From Mucilaginibacter sp. L3T2-6 (GTDB lineage: Bacteria > Bacteroidota > Bacteroidia > Sphingobacteriales > Sphingobacteriaceae): a DNA stretch of 64,000 nucleotides. Shown one piece after another: positions 50,779 through 59,724 of the stretch. The notes beneath the pieces were generated by a model. That model had not been told where the DNA came from. It searched no databases and saw nothing but the letters and a program-made list of their open reading frames with translations. The position numbers and the translations under genes are program-made. The stretch spans positions 1 through 64,000 of the forward strand of contig NZ_JAUMKC010000028.1 of assembly GCF_030519355.1 (NCBI RefSeq), given 5' to 3'. How positions within the stretch are numbered: position 1 is the first letter of the stretch; every line of letters starts with the position of its first letter.

Positions 50779-50859
50779 GCCCCGGTAGATTGGCAACGAA
50801 ATAGTTAGTATGGATATACCGGGAACGGTGAATAAATCCTAAATTAGCATTTACCAATT

Positions 50860-53388
50860 ATGAATAACCGCAGCAAGAGTTCAAATACCGGCGTTAATAC
50901 AGGCAGTAAAAATGTGGGCGGCAATGTTGAGGCTGCTGCAAATGGATTTGACAGTTGCCCGCTGCCAATAATAGGCATCGATACGGGCGGTGCAATCACT
51001 TATGTAAATGATCTGGCTGTTTCCGCCCTGGGCCTGGACCGGGAATCTGCAGCCGGTCTTCTTTTCATCGGCCTTTTTGAGGAGGAAACGCCGCACAAAC
51101 CAAGTACAGCGTGTATACTGGGTGGACAGCCAGTGAAAGACAAGGAATTTACGATAAATGTTCATGGCGAACGGCGATGGGTATTAGTCAGCACATCTAT
51201 TTTACGGGAAAAGGAAGGCGATATTAAAACCTATGTGTTTATACAGGATATCACCAGGTTAAAAAAACGTGACAATCTTTTTTTATACCTTAACCAGGCC
51301 GCTTCCGCTCTTGCGAGGGCGCGCGATACTCCGACTGCTCTGCGGCAAATTGCGCGGCTTATTGTTCCGTCCTTCGCAGACTGGTTCACGATAGATTTAA
51401 TAGCCGGCGATGAATTGGAGCTTATTCTGTTAAAGCACGACGACCCTGAAAAAATAGAATGGGCGTATCAGTACCGGAAGAATTACCCCCCTGATCTGAA
51501 TGGTAATTCCGGTCAGGCTATAGTTTTAAAAACAGGTCAGCCTGCTTTTATACCTTTTGTAACTGAGCAAATGATTGACCCTATCATCACCGATCCTGTT
51601 CAGCGGGATGAGGTAAGGAAGATTGGTTTGCATTCAGTAATTATGGCGCCAATGTGGGGGGATGAAAAAATCACAGGGATTGTAAATTTCATTTCATCGC
51701 AGCCCGGCCGGCACTTTGACGAGGAAGACCTGCACTTTGCGCTGAATTTTGCAAATCTTATCGGTTTAGCGCTTCAGAATACCAGGCTTAACGAAGAAGC
51801 ATCCCGGGAGATTGTACGGCGAAAAGACGGAGAACAACGATTTAAATTTTTACTGGACGCCATACCTCACAAAATGTGGACGTCGGGCCCCGATGGGCGT
51901 GCAACTTATTATAATAAGCAGTGGCACGACTATACAGGCGTGCAAGGGTTTGAAAACCTCAGGGACAAAATATGGAGCTTGATTCACCCGGATGATTTGG
52001 CTGAGGCGGAAAGAAGATGGCCGGAAGCAGTTGAGACCAGGGCGGATATGGAGTTAGAGCATCGTCTTCAGCGGTTTGACGGGAGTTACCGCTGGCACCT
52101 CAGCCGTTTTAGCGCGCAAAAAAATGAATTGGGCGAGGTAACACTTTGGGTAGGCACCAGCACCGATATACATGATCAAAAAAGCTACGAGATAGAGCTG
52201 GCAACAGCTAATGAAGAAATTGTGGCTACAAACGAGGAATTATTTGCGGCCAACGAGGAATTAGAGTCTGCCAACGAAGAGCAAATGGCAACCAATGAAG
52301 AATTGATGCATGCCCAGGAACGCCTGCACGGCGCTTTACACGCTTTGGAAGCCGGCAAACGTCGCTTTCAGAATTTTTTAGATTCCATTCCGCAAATTGC
52401 ATGGTCCAGTTCGGCGGCAGGCGAGGTAGAGTATTATAACCAGCGCTGGTATGATTATACCGGACTTACTTTTGAACAGACGAAGAGTTGGGGCTGGAAG
52501 CAGGTAATTCACCCTGACGACCTGGGCCACAACCTCGATCGCCTCTCTGAAATTATACAAAGCCGCCAGCCCGGCGAATTCGAAATCAGGGAAAAAGGAA
52601 TTGATGGAGTGTACCGCTGGCACCTGGTGCGCATGTCGCCGCTTTTTAACCAGGCAGGTGAGCTTGAAGAATGGGTTGGTACTGCTACCGATATTGATGC
52701 GCTAAAAAAACTTCAGCAACAAAAGGATGATTTTATCAGTATTGCCAGTCACGAACTTAAAACGCCGCTTACCGCCTTAAAAACCTCTGTTCAGCTGCTG
52801 CACCGGATGAAGAATAATATTTCTGCTGAAAAATTTCCGGGGCTTATTGACCAGGCAAACCGCAGCGTGCACAAAATGACGACACTGATTGATGAACTGC
52901 TCAATGTTAACCGGGTAAGTGAACCCCAGCTTACCCTGCAGAAACAATGGTTTGTTCTTTCGGAGCTGGTAAACGCATGCAGTAACCCAGTAGCGCTTAC
53001 AGGGTTACATGACATTGTTATTATGGGCGATAAAACACTACAGGTTTATGCTGACGATTCAGCAATAGACCGCGTGATCGTCAACCTTATTAACAACGCA
53101 GTTAAATATGCCCCTGAATCGAGAGAAATCGTTATCACAATAGCATCTGCCGGCACTGCTGCGAAATTATCTGTAACAGACCGCGGGCCCGGTATCCCCC
53201 AGGAACAGCTTCCGCTGATATTTAACCGTTATTACCAGGCGGGGAAACAACATTACAGGAACCCCGGTTTGGGCCTCGGTTTATACATCTGTTCAGAAAT
53301 TATAAAGCGGCATGGAGGTGAAATTGGTGTTGAAAGCGAGCTGGCTAAAGGCAGCACCTTTTGGTTTACTTTACCGCTTCCACAGTAA
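50860..53388 (+). CDS. PAS/GAF sensor histidine kinase (HisKA type)
   Basis: An 842-residue soluble sensor kinase: PAS (about 30-135), GAF (about 145-310), PAS (325-440), a coiled coil of repeated NEELxxANEE heptads (about 450-490), a further PAS (500-615), then HisKA with H631 in SIASHELKTPL and HATPase_c with DRGPGIP and LGLGLYICSEII. No membrane segment and no receiver domain. No response regulator gene is adjacent, so it is an orphan kinase. It begins 82 bases after the CLC-F gene; whether they share a transcript is uncertain. Confidence 0.94.
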   Translation: MNNRSKSSNTGVNTGSKNVGGNVEAAANGFDSCPLPIIGIDTGGAITYVNDLAVSALGLDRESAAGLLFIGLFEEETPHKPSTACILGGQPVKDKEFTINVHGERRWVLVSTSILREKEGDIKTYVFIQDITRLKKRDNLFLYLNQAASALARARDTPTALRQIARLIVPSFADWFTIDLIAGDELELILLKHDDPEKIEWAYQYRKNYPPDLNGNSGQAIVLKTGQPAFIPFVTEQMIDPIITDPVQRDEVRKIGLHSVIMAPMWGDEKITGIVNFISSQPGRHFDEEDLHFALNFANLIGLALQNTRLNEEASREIVRRKDGEQRFKFLLDAIPHKMWTSGPDGRATYYNKQWHDYTGVQGFENLRDKIWSLIHPDDLAEAERRWPEAVETRADMELEHRLQRFDGSYRWHLSRFSAQKNELGEVTLWVGTSTDIHDQKSYEIELATANEEIVATNEELFAANEELESANEEQMATNEELMHAQERLHGALHALEAGKRRFQNFLDSIPQIAWSSSAAGEVEYYNQRWYDYTGLTFEQTKSWGWKQVIHPDDLGHNLDRLSEIIQSRQPGEFEIREKGIDGVYRWHLVRMSPLFNQAGELEEWVGTATDIDALKKLQQQKDDFISIASHELKTPLTALKTSVQLLHRMKNNISAEKFPGLIDQANRSVHKMTTLIDELLNVNRVSEPQLTLQKQWFVLSELVNACSNPVALTGLHDIVIMGDKTLQVYADDSAIDRVIVNLINNAVKYAPESREIVITIASAGTAAKLSVTDRGPGIPQEQLPLIFNRYYQAGKQHYRNPGLGLGLYICSEIIKRHGGEIGVESELAKGSTFWFTLPLPQ

Positions 53389-53564
53389 CCAAAATCAACA
53401 TTATCCCAGAGAACCTGCCAAATTGCCACCGGCAAGTTAAAGCTAAATACAGATCGCCGGACAGCCGCGTAATGATGCTTGATATGCATGTTCATTAAAG
53501 AACCGCTATGCTTGTTCTTTCCCGGAATTTAATCTTTAAAATATCCGCGTCAAGAATTGAAAAG

Positions 53565-55604
53565 CTAAACCCTAATATTGATCGTATCACCATTTTTTAT
53601 AATGTACTGCCGGACTTTGCCATTTTGAGTGACAATTATTTTAATATGCCCTTCGTCCTTTTTTTCGACTTTCAAATCAAACACAGCACCGAATGCATGA
53701 ATATTATTTAAGCTCATCTTGTTCCAGTCAGCGGGTAACCGGGGGCTGCAGTCAAAACCGTTCAGGGCTGTTGGCCGTATCCCAAACATACCCTCGATAA
53801 AGATCCGGCAGTACAAACCGCTTTCGGCAGAAAGATGACGCTGGTTGCCTTCGGGGTAGGCTTCTACCGGGTAGGGTACGTGCTCGCCCAAAAGCCGGCG
53901 TTGCGAGTAATAATGCAAAAAGGGCATTACGCGCGCGGTTTCCCCTGCCTGCAATACACCACGCAGCGCATACAGGGTGGAGCGGTCCCAAAAAGTAGTT
54001 TGCCCTGCCTCCGTGGCCAGCCCATCCTTTGTCCAGAGTGCAGGTGAAAATAGTGCATCGATTGTTCCCTTTGCACGTGTATAAATACCCATGGTGAGGG
54101 GGATGCAAATCCATGAACGGAGGACATTGTTGGTTTCATAGTAGCGGTAGGTTGGATAGCCCTGCACCGTGGCTCCGAAGTATTTTTCAATATTGGCTTT
54201 AAGCGCTGCCGCGGCTTTAGCATAACCGTCAGTTTCACTTTTGGCTATATGAAGCTGTGCACCAAGTTTGGCCGCCGAAACGAGAGCATCATAGTATAAC
54301 CCATTTGTAGAGAGATTTGCTTTGCCCGATGGAAAACGGCCTTCCAGTTCATCGGCATCCGAGGTAACCACACCCTCGTTGTTTATGTGACGGCGGCTAT
54401 ATTCAAGGCACCATTTGATGAGTGGCCACAGCATCCTCGCCGTATCTGCATTGCCATAAGTGAGCGCAAAACGCGACGCTCCATAGGCAATCATGGCCTG
54501 GTCGCCACGGTCTCCGGCGCCCTGCCATACGGCGTCGCCTTCTGCAACTATTGAGCTGGGAATAGGCCGGTAGTCCGGGTTCATATGCCTGGCAAATAGT
54601 TTATAGCAATTGATGGCAGACGCATTAGCAATTCTATCGCCCGTATAAGCAAAAAAGGGACTCACGTATTCGGCCTGGTCATTCGCCCAGATCGCCGCGT
54701 AATACTCAAGCCCGCCCGGACTGTGCAGGTAGCCAATTTTAGTTTTAAAAATACTTTCAGTAGCCCGCAGTTTGGCAAAGGCAAATTCGGTATTCAGCAC
54801 ACTGTCGGGCGTAATCAGCTGCAGGGGTTGGGATATTTCGTTTACCCGGTTTTGCCGTGCTTCCTGTTCCGCCATTAAATTCACGGTGAATGGCTTTTCA
54901 GGCTGATCTGTTATCCGGTAGGCGATCCCTAATACTAATGTTTCTCCGCTTTTAACGGCGTGGCTGCCACTGTTAATGGTTTCAACGATGACTGTATGAG
55001 GGCTGACTTTACTCCTCGTTGGGTCTGTTGTTTCCCTGCGCTCCATCCGGTTCATTTCAATTGTAGCCGTTGTGTTGCCTCGATTGGTGATCCTGATCAT
55101 TTCAAGCGCCATTGGCTGAACTGCCGACGGGAACAGGCTGCGTTCGATCTTCAGTGGTGCCGCACCGCCGGTTATGCCTTCAATTTTCATGATCCCATGC
55201 TGATAAATGTCTGTTACTTTTATCGCCGGCAGGTTCATCTTGCGGCCATTTACAAACATTTCCGGGAGCTCATCATCACTGAATGTGAAAGATACATGGC
55301 TTCTTGTCTCGTCAGGCAGCATCCGGAAAGTGGGGAATACCAGGGTTCTGATCACTTGGGATGCCTTGTTGGTATCGACAGTGTACTTTACCCAGAGCGA
55401 TACTTTCTCGCCCGCCATCTCGATATGGTCGCTATGCGGCAGCCTGCCGGTTGGTTGCCAGTGAATGGCTCCATCAGGCATTATTTGCCAGCGGTCATTT
55501 TGCCTGGGAAGCGTTAATTGCTGGGCCAGGGATAAAAAAGGAACGAGGGTTAAAGAAATTAATAAAAAGGGCAGGGACTTAATTTTTGAATGGATTTTTA
55601 ACAT
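53565..55604 (-). CDS. Exported (alpha/alpha)6-barrel glycosidase-like protein
   Basis: A 679-residue exported protein. The signal peptide is residues 1-27 (LVPFLSLA-QQ). A beta-sandwich half (about 30-290) is followed by a six-hairpin helical barrel (about 300-600: AAIWANDQAEYVSPFFAYTGD, EGDAVWQGAGDRGDQAMIAYGA, TFWDRSTLYALRGV) and a short C-terminal beta domain. The layout fits glycoside hydrolases of the rhamnosidase/glucoamylase-like superfamily. Acidic candidates are in EGDAVWQGAGDRGDQ. No GH family is assigned with confidence. The ATG at 55604 fits the signal peptide; upstream residues to 55646 look non-coding. Confidence 0.8.
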   Translation of the reverse strand: MLKIHSKIKSLPFLLISLTLVPFLSLAQQLTLPRQNDRWQIMPDGAIHWQPTGRLPHSDHIEMAGEKVSLWVKYTVDTNKASQVIRTLVFPTFRMLPDETRSHVSFTFSDDELPEMFVNGRKMNLPAIKVTDIYQHGIMKIEGITGGAAPLKIERSLFPSAVQPMALEMIRITNRGNTTATIEMNRMERRETTDPTRSKVSPHTVIVETINSGSHAVKSGETLVLGIAYRITDQPEKPFTVNLMAEQEARQNRVNEISQPLQLITPDSVLNTEFAFAKLRATESIFKTKIGYLHSPGGLEYYAAIWANDQAEYVSPFFAYTGDRIANASAINCYKLFARHMNPDYRPIPSSIVAEGDAVWQGAGDRGDQAMIAYGASRFALTYGNADTARMLWPLIKWCLEYSRRHINNEGVVTSDADELEGRFPSGKANLSTNGLYYDALVSAAKLGAQLHIAKSETDGYAKAAAALKANIEKYFGATVQGYPTYRYYETNNVLRSWICIPLTMGIYTRAKGTIDALFSPALWTKDGLATEAGQTTFWDRSTLYALRGVLQAGETARVMPFLHYYSQRRLLGEHVPYPVEAYPEGNQRHLSAESGLYCRIFIEGMFGIRPTALNGFDCSPRLPADWNKMSLNNIHAFGAVFDLKVEKKDEGHIKIIVTQNGKVRQYIIKNGDTINIRV

Positions 55605-55691
55605 TATTGGTAAAATAGTTGGTTGGTAAGGACCAGGCGGGGCCAAGATCCGTCCTGATAAAAGTAGATAAATTTTGGCAGGCAGCTACCA

Positions 55692-56444
55692 TCAATCTTT
55701 AACTTCCGATGGAAAAAGGCGGAGCAACCAGGCGCTTAAACCGATGAAAAGTATGATGACCAGGCAAAAAACGTAATTGGCAGGAATACCGCCGGGGGCG
55801 CTAACCGTTTTAACCATCCCGTGCGAAATGTAGAAGAAAGCATTTCCGGCCCAGTGCATAGCCGTAGTAAACCACAATTGTTTGGTTGTTAGTAATGGAA
55901 TTACCAGGGCTATTCCCAATAGGAATAGGTAAAGCCAGGCTTCAAGTCCCTTGTCTAGTTTGTAAATATGGTTTAACAGAAAGATTGTTGCGGATAGAAG
56001 TATGAAAAGAGGGCGGGACAACTTTTGCTTCAGGTGAAAATAAAGATAGCCGCGGGTAAGTATGTCTTCTGACAAAGAAGAAAATATCACACCAAAAACA
56101 AAAGGCGATGCGGCAATTAGAACTGTTTTAAAAGATGGGATACTCACAATTTCCTCCGACCCGATAGTCAGATTGATCAGCCACGTAACGGCATACAACG
56201 CAATCCCTGTAAGTATGCCTTTTAAAATTGGTTTTAAAGGAAATGGGCGTAAGTTCAGTCCCCAACTGTTAAGCCCTTTTCCGCCTTGTTTACGGGCGAT
56301 TATATGTGCTGCAATGAAAAATAATAATTGGAAACCAAAAAAACCACCTATGCTGTTTTGGAATACAATCATATACTCTGCTGCATGATACAATGCAAAT
56401 AAAATGACGAAGCCTGCGAAAATGCCCGGATAATGATTTTTCAT
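55692..56444 (-). CDS. CPBP-family intramembrane metalloprotease-like protein
   Basis: A 250-residue membrane protein with about seven or eight hydrophobic segments. The CPBP/Abi (CAAX protease and bacteriocin-processing) motifs are in order: SEDILTRGYLY (family EExxxR, here ED), LLNHIYKLD (HxxxD/N-like) and MHWAGNAFFY (HxxxN). The second glutamate is replaced by Asp, which may still act. The role could be prenyl-protein processing or bacteriocin immunity; undetermined. It is about 40 bases downstream of the LytTR gene on the same strand. Confidence 0.85.
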   Translation of the reverse strand: MKNHYPGIFAGFVILFALYHAAEYMIVFQNSIGGFFGFQLLFFIAAHIIARKQGGKGLNSWGLNLRPFPLKPILKGILTGIALYAVTWLINLTIGSEEIVSIPSFKTVLIAASPFVFGVIFSSLSEDILTRGYLYFHLKQKLSRPLFILLSATIFLLNHIYKLDKGLEAWLYLFLLGIALVIPLLTTKQLWFTTAMHWAGNAFFYISHGMVKTVSAPGGIPANYVFCLVIILFIGLSAWLLRLFPSEVKD

Positions 56445-56481
56445 GCCGCAAAATTATTATCAGATATAATTATATCCGGAT

Positions 56482-57378
56482 TTAAGGGGCGAATTGCAGG
56501 TTTTTGGGATAAACGGACAGCCTTTTTTTAAGTTCGCCGGCGCGTGTTCTTGCCACGGGTATTTTTTCTGCTGCGCCATCAAGCACCAGCAAGTAGCCCT
56601 GGGCATTGCCTTTTATTTCAACAACCTTAGAAAGGTTAACAAGATATGACCGGTGGGCACGGAAAAAGACCGGATAATCCTTCAGCATTTGCTCCGTGCG
56701 CGAAAGAGAAGACCGTAAAAGTTCTCGTTTAAGTACTTTCTCTTTAATGTAAGTTATTTCCGCGTAATTATCCTGAGAAGTTATATAAATTATGGTCTGC
56801 TGGGATAATTGCAGTACTTCGTTTTTATTTTCGCCGGTTAGTCTGATGACATCCGGGGGCAAATCTGCAGTTTGAGCAGGATATTCTTCAGATAGTGCTT
56901 TATCAAGAACCTTCGCCTCTTTGAGATTTCTAAGCAACAGGTAGTTTTGCTTTATAAGCGTGTATGCACCTACCGGCAATATGGCGCAAAGCAATACATA
57001 CAGCTGCACTTTTAAAAAGCCGTTTAACGACCAGGGGAAGGCATCGATCGCTGCGGCGTAGAAGAAGCTGCCTGCACCTACCAGGATAAGATAACATATC
57101 CCCATAACTATATTCTTGCCCGTTGTCCATCTGGTGTCATCCTGTGCGAAAGGTAAAAAATGATAGACAAGCGTGTCTGCCACAGCGGTAGTGAGTAAAG
57201 CGATCAGTCCATACCCCGCTATAATATAGCTCCTCGAGTATGCATAAACATCCAAGCCGAAAGGACGAAAAACAAGGATGAAAATCGTCAGAAACACGGA
57301 GAAGAACAGGTCGCGGTAAAGCGCATCCTTAAAAGGAGGTAAAGGATATGGTTGCTTAAATAGTTCCTGCAGGCTCAC
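56482..57378 (-). CDS. Membrane-anchored LytTR-family transcription regulator
   Basis: A 298-residue protein with four predicted membrane helices in residues 20-150 and a C-terminal LytTR DNA-binding domain (about 195-295: QQTIIYITSQDNYAEITYI, LRSSLSRTEQMLKDYPVFFRAHRSYLVNLSKV; key words FFRAHRSYLVNL). It has no receiver domain, so it probably senses a membrane or envelope signal directly. The following CPBP gene may be its target or partner (inference from order). Confidence 0.9.
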   Translation of the reverse strand: MSLQELFKQPYPLPPFKDALYRDLFFSVFLTIFILVFRPFGLDVYAYSRSYIIAGYGLIALLTTAVADTLVYHFLPFAQDDTRWTTGKNIVMGICYLILVGAGSFFYAAAIDAFPWSLNGFLKVQLYVLLCAILPVGAYTLIKQNYLLLRNLKEAKVLDKALSEEYPAQTADLPPDVIRLTGENKNEVLQLSQQTIIYITSQDNYAEITYIKEKVLKRELLRSSLSRTEQMLKDYPVFFRAHRSYLVNLSKVVEIKGNAQGYLLVLDGAAEKIPVARTRAGELKKRLSVYPKNLQFAP

Positions 57379-57554
57379 TATATTACAAAGTTAAGCAGTT
57401 CGCCCCAAATCATTGTCGTTTGTCCCTCTGATTTTTATTTATGTTGATGAGTGATAAGTTTTGCGTAAACACCTTAGCGCCAAGGAGTGGGGGATGTCGG
57501 TATGGATGCATAGGGACCATCGTCTCCGGCAATTTGCGGTTTGAGTTGGCAGGT

Positions 57555-57767
57555 TTATGTCAGTTCCCTGCAACTAAAGCCTGCGGAAAGGAATAACTGC
57601 TCTACTGAACCGGGGCTTAGCCCGGCAGCTTCAATACGCAATACTTTGTCGCAATCATCCAGGTCAAAATTCCATTGGCGGATTCCCGGAAAAGAAGTGA
57701 GCAGGGGCGCTATCATGCTCACTTTTTTCTTGCTGGTTATATTCGTTTTAAAAACTAATATTTCCAT
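57555..57767 (-). CDS. Small conserved protein, heavy-metal-associated-like fold
   Basis: A 70-residue protein (MEILVFKTNITSKKKVSMI...NFDLDDCDKVLRIEAAGLSP, key words FDLDDCDKVLRIE). The size, the beta-alpha-beta-beta-alpha-beta spacing and hydrophobic pattern resemble an HMA-like/ferredoxin fold found in short Bacteroidota proteins, but the CxxC metal motif is absent. Function unknown. It follows the DHFR-like gene by 14 bases on the same strand, so it is in that operon. Confidence 0.72.
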   Translation of the reverse strand: MEILVFKTNITSKKKVSMIAPLLTSFPGIRQWNFDLDDCDKVLRIEAAGLSPGSVEQLFLSAGFSCRELT

Positions 57768-57781
57768 GATAATTCATCGTT

Positions 57782-58363
57782 TTAAGCGCCTGGCTGTACC
57801 GGCACGTACTTATTCATTACCTTTCCGTGAGTGTAAGCAACCGAGCTTTCCAGTGCCATTACTTTTCTCTGTTTGAAAATAGACAGGCCGCTGCCGATTG
57901 CTACCGGGTTAACGACAAAATAATATTCGTCAACAAGGCCAAGGTCCACCAGCGAGCTTGCAAATTCTACACCGCCATAAACAATGATGTCCTTACCTGG
58001 CTGTTGTTTTAGCTCGTTTACAACAGTAGCCAGCTCGCGGGTTTCAACCTTCATATTGCTGCCTTCAATTTCAGCGCCGGTTCGGCTAAAGATGATCTTG
58101 CGGTGTTCAACCATCAACTTCGCAAAGGGGTGCCAGATGTTGTCGGGTTGATTATTGAACACGTCTTCCCAATAGCCTGCGAATCCGCCTTGTATCAATT
58201 TGCGGCCACCTAAAATGGTGTCGCAGCTGGCAGCCAGGTCTATGGTAGACTGTAAGGCGGCGGGGTCTTGTTTACCAGGCAGAAATACCCAGTCAATTTC
58301 ACCATTCGGGCCGGCTACAAAACCGTCTATGGTCATTTGCATTACCAGTTTTAACTTTCTCAT
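57782..58363 (-). CDS. Dihydrofolate reductase family protein (RibD C-terminal-like)
   Basis: A 193-residue RibD_C-like NADPH-binding protein. N-terminal KLVMQMTIDGFVAGPNGEIDW, CDTILGGRKLI and VYGGVEFASSLVDLGLVDEYYF (quoted in part) match the family. It is the third gene of a minus-strand run with the AHSA1 gene and the broken arsR, a combination often seen in Bacteroidota. The substrate is unknown. Confidence 0.92.
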   Translation of the reverse strand: MRKLKLVMQMTIDGFVAGPNGEIDWVFLPGKQDPAALQSTIDLAASCDTILGGRKLIQGGFAGYWEDVFNNQPDNIWHPFAKLMVEHRKIIFSRTGAEIEGSNMKVETRELATVVNELKQQPGKDIIVYGGVEFASSLVDLGLVDEYYFVVNPVAIGSGLSIFKQRKVMALESSVAYTHGKVMNKYVPVQPGA

Positions 58364-58413
58364 ATTAGTTGTGCTTATAAAGTGATTGAGTTTCTTTTAA
58401 TCGTAATAAATAC

Positions 58414-58884
58414 TTATCCTAACAATTCTTCCAGTTGGTCCAGGCCCATGGTAAACCCAGTTTGGAAACCCATTGCTATCAGCTTTTCCAGCCCGGCAAT
58501 GTCGTCGAAGCGCACAGTTACATCGACGATTGTTTTTGCTCCATCCTGTTTCATTGCGACATGCCAGTATGCAGCCGGGAAATCAAGATTTGTAACACCG
58601 TTTTCATCGCTGAAAGTGCAGGTATAGTTAAAAGTGTTTGCACCTACAGCAGTAAAGCTGGCATTGCTCCAGTGCTTCTCTCCCGCAGGGCCAACCATGG
58701 CATATAGCCACTGACCGCCCGGTTTAAAAGTCATTGTTTTTGTTTCGACATGCCACGGCTTTGGTCCCCACCATTTGTCCAATTGCTCAGCTTCTGTCCA
58801 GGCGCGCCATACTTTTTCTATCCGCGCTTTAAATTCACGTATTACGTGCAATTGTCTGTTCGCTAAATCTTTTTCGAAAATCAT
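58414..58884 (-). CDS. SRPBCC/AHSA1-domain protein
   Basis: A 156-residue START-like fold protein (AHSA1 C-terminal homologue). Typical start (REFKARIEKVWRAWTEAEQLDKWWGPKPW; key words VWRAWTEAEQLDKWW) and a C-terminus (GLEKLIAMGFQTGFTMGLDQLEELL, key words GFTMGLDQLEELL). It has a hydrophobic pocket that may bind a small molecule. It lies 10 bases after the end of the arsR frame, the standard arsR-AHSA1 pair. Confidence 0.93.
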   Translation of the reverse strand: MIFEKDLANRQLHVIREFKARIEKVWRAWTEAEQLDKWWGPKPWHVETKTMTFKPGGQWLYAMVGPAGEKHWSNASFTAVGANTFNYTCTFSDENGVTNLDFPAAYWHVAMKQDGAKTIVDVTVRFDDIAGLEKLIAMGFQTGFTMGLDQLEELLG

Positions 58885-58894
58885 AATGTTTGTT

Positions 58895-59199
58895 TTAAAG
58901 CGTGTCTAATAAATTGTCTAGTTGGTTAAACCGGATCGCCAAAAGCTTCCGGAAAGCTTGCATCCAGTAGTCTATCTCTTTCATTCTTTCAAGGTTAAGC
59001 TGGTAATAAATTTCATGGCCGCCTATTTCTGATTAGTTGTGCCACATTGCGCCGGGACCAGTATGTGTTTTGATACCGCCTGCCTGTAACTGCCAAATTG
59101 CCCCGCAATAGTATCAGGCGTTGTGCCGCCAGCAGTAAGCAGTGTAAGCATCATTCCGCGCATAGGGTTGGCTATGGCCTGGTAAACTTTGCGTTTCAT
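58895..59199 (-). pseudogene. ArsR-family repressor gene with a single-base frameshift
   Basis: From the ATG at 59199 the frame reads MKRKVYQAIANPMRG...YRQAVSKHI, the HTH of ArsR-type repressors, then reaches a TAG near residue 58. In another frame the rest of the protein continues (EIGGHEIYYQLNLERMKEI ... FNQLDNLLDTL) to a TAA at 58895-58897. One missing base near CAGAAATAGG joins the two into a normal ~101-residue repressor. It precedes the AHSA1 gene by 10 bases. The lesion may be real (loss of repression) or an assembly error. Confidence 0.8.
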
Positions 59200-59205
59200 T
59201 TTTAT

Positions 59206-59257
59206 TTGCAACTGATTGATTGCGCAAATATATATGCAACTAATTAGTTGCGCAAAT
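59206..59257. promoter_or_regulatory. Palindromic operator of the arsR-AHSA1 operon
   Basis: GCAACTAATTAGTTGC (59236-59251) is a perfect 16-bp palindrome. It is flanked by two TTGCGCAAAT copies (59220-59229 and 59248-59257), and another TTGCAACTGAT lies closer to the start codon. This is upstream of arsR, where an ArsR-type repressor would bind. Confidence 0.7.
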
Positions 59258-59365
59258 TATTTTTAAAAATAATTTAAAAAGGCTTATTTGTATGGATTGG
59301 ATCATAAAGCAAAAATGCTGCAATTATCTGCTGCAGCATTTCCTCCGGGAGACTTATCTTATGCT

Positions 59366-59620
59366 CTAACCAGCAAGTTCTGGTTTGTTTTTTCTTTTCA
59401 GCACCAGGGCGCTTACCAGGGCAACTACAAGCCCTATGGGCAGCACCTCGGTATAAGTAAAAAGAATTACAAAAAAGGGGTTTTTGTACATCTCTTTAAA
59501 ATCCTTCATTTGTTTAGTTTTAGCCGGCAGGTCGGCACGGTTGGCTTCCTTCAATATGTGGGGGATATATTTGTCCAGGTAGTCCGGCAGATGAAAATAT
59601 CCTTTAGATAAGTCATTCAC
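59366..59620 (-). pseudogene. Truncated DUF4199-family membrane protein gene (C-terminal half)
   Basis: The 84-codon frame ends with NPFFVILFTYTEVLPIGLVVALVSALVLKRKNKP (key words YKNPFFVIL, EVLPIGLVVAL, LVLKRKNKP), the typical last membrane helix and tail of the ~180-residue DUF4199 family. The N-terminal helices are missing, and a stop lies just upstream of the GTG at 59620. It is likely a decayed gene; a short functional protein is possible but less likely. Confidence 0.65.
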
Positions 59621-59672
59621 CGAAGATAGGAAAGTTTTAAATTATGGCCAATAACGACTCCCGGCGGAAAAG

Positions 59673-59697
59673 CAAAAGGCCCCCTTAGCGGAGGCCT
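59673..59697 (-). terminator. Terminator of prfA
   Basis: On the minus strand AGGCCTC (59697-59691) pairs with GGGGCCT (59683-59677) with one wobble, followed by TTTT. It lies 28 bases after the prfA stop. Confidence 0.7.
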
Positions 59698-59724
59698 GTT
59701 CTGCATTATTATTTTTATACCGGA

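Noticed and set aside
57541..57876. Plus-strand 111-codon frame
   Set aside because: It is antisense to two well-supported minus-strand genes (57555-57767 and 57782-58363).
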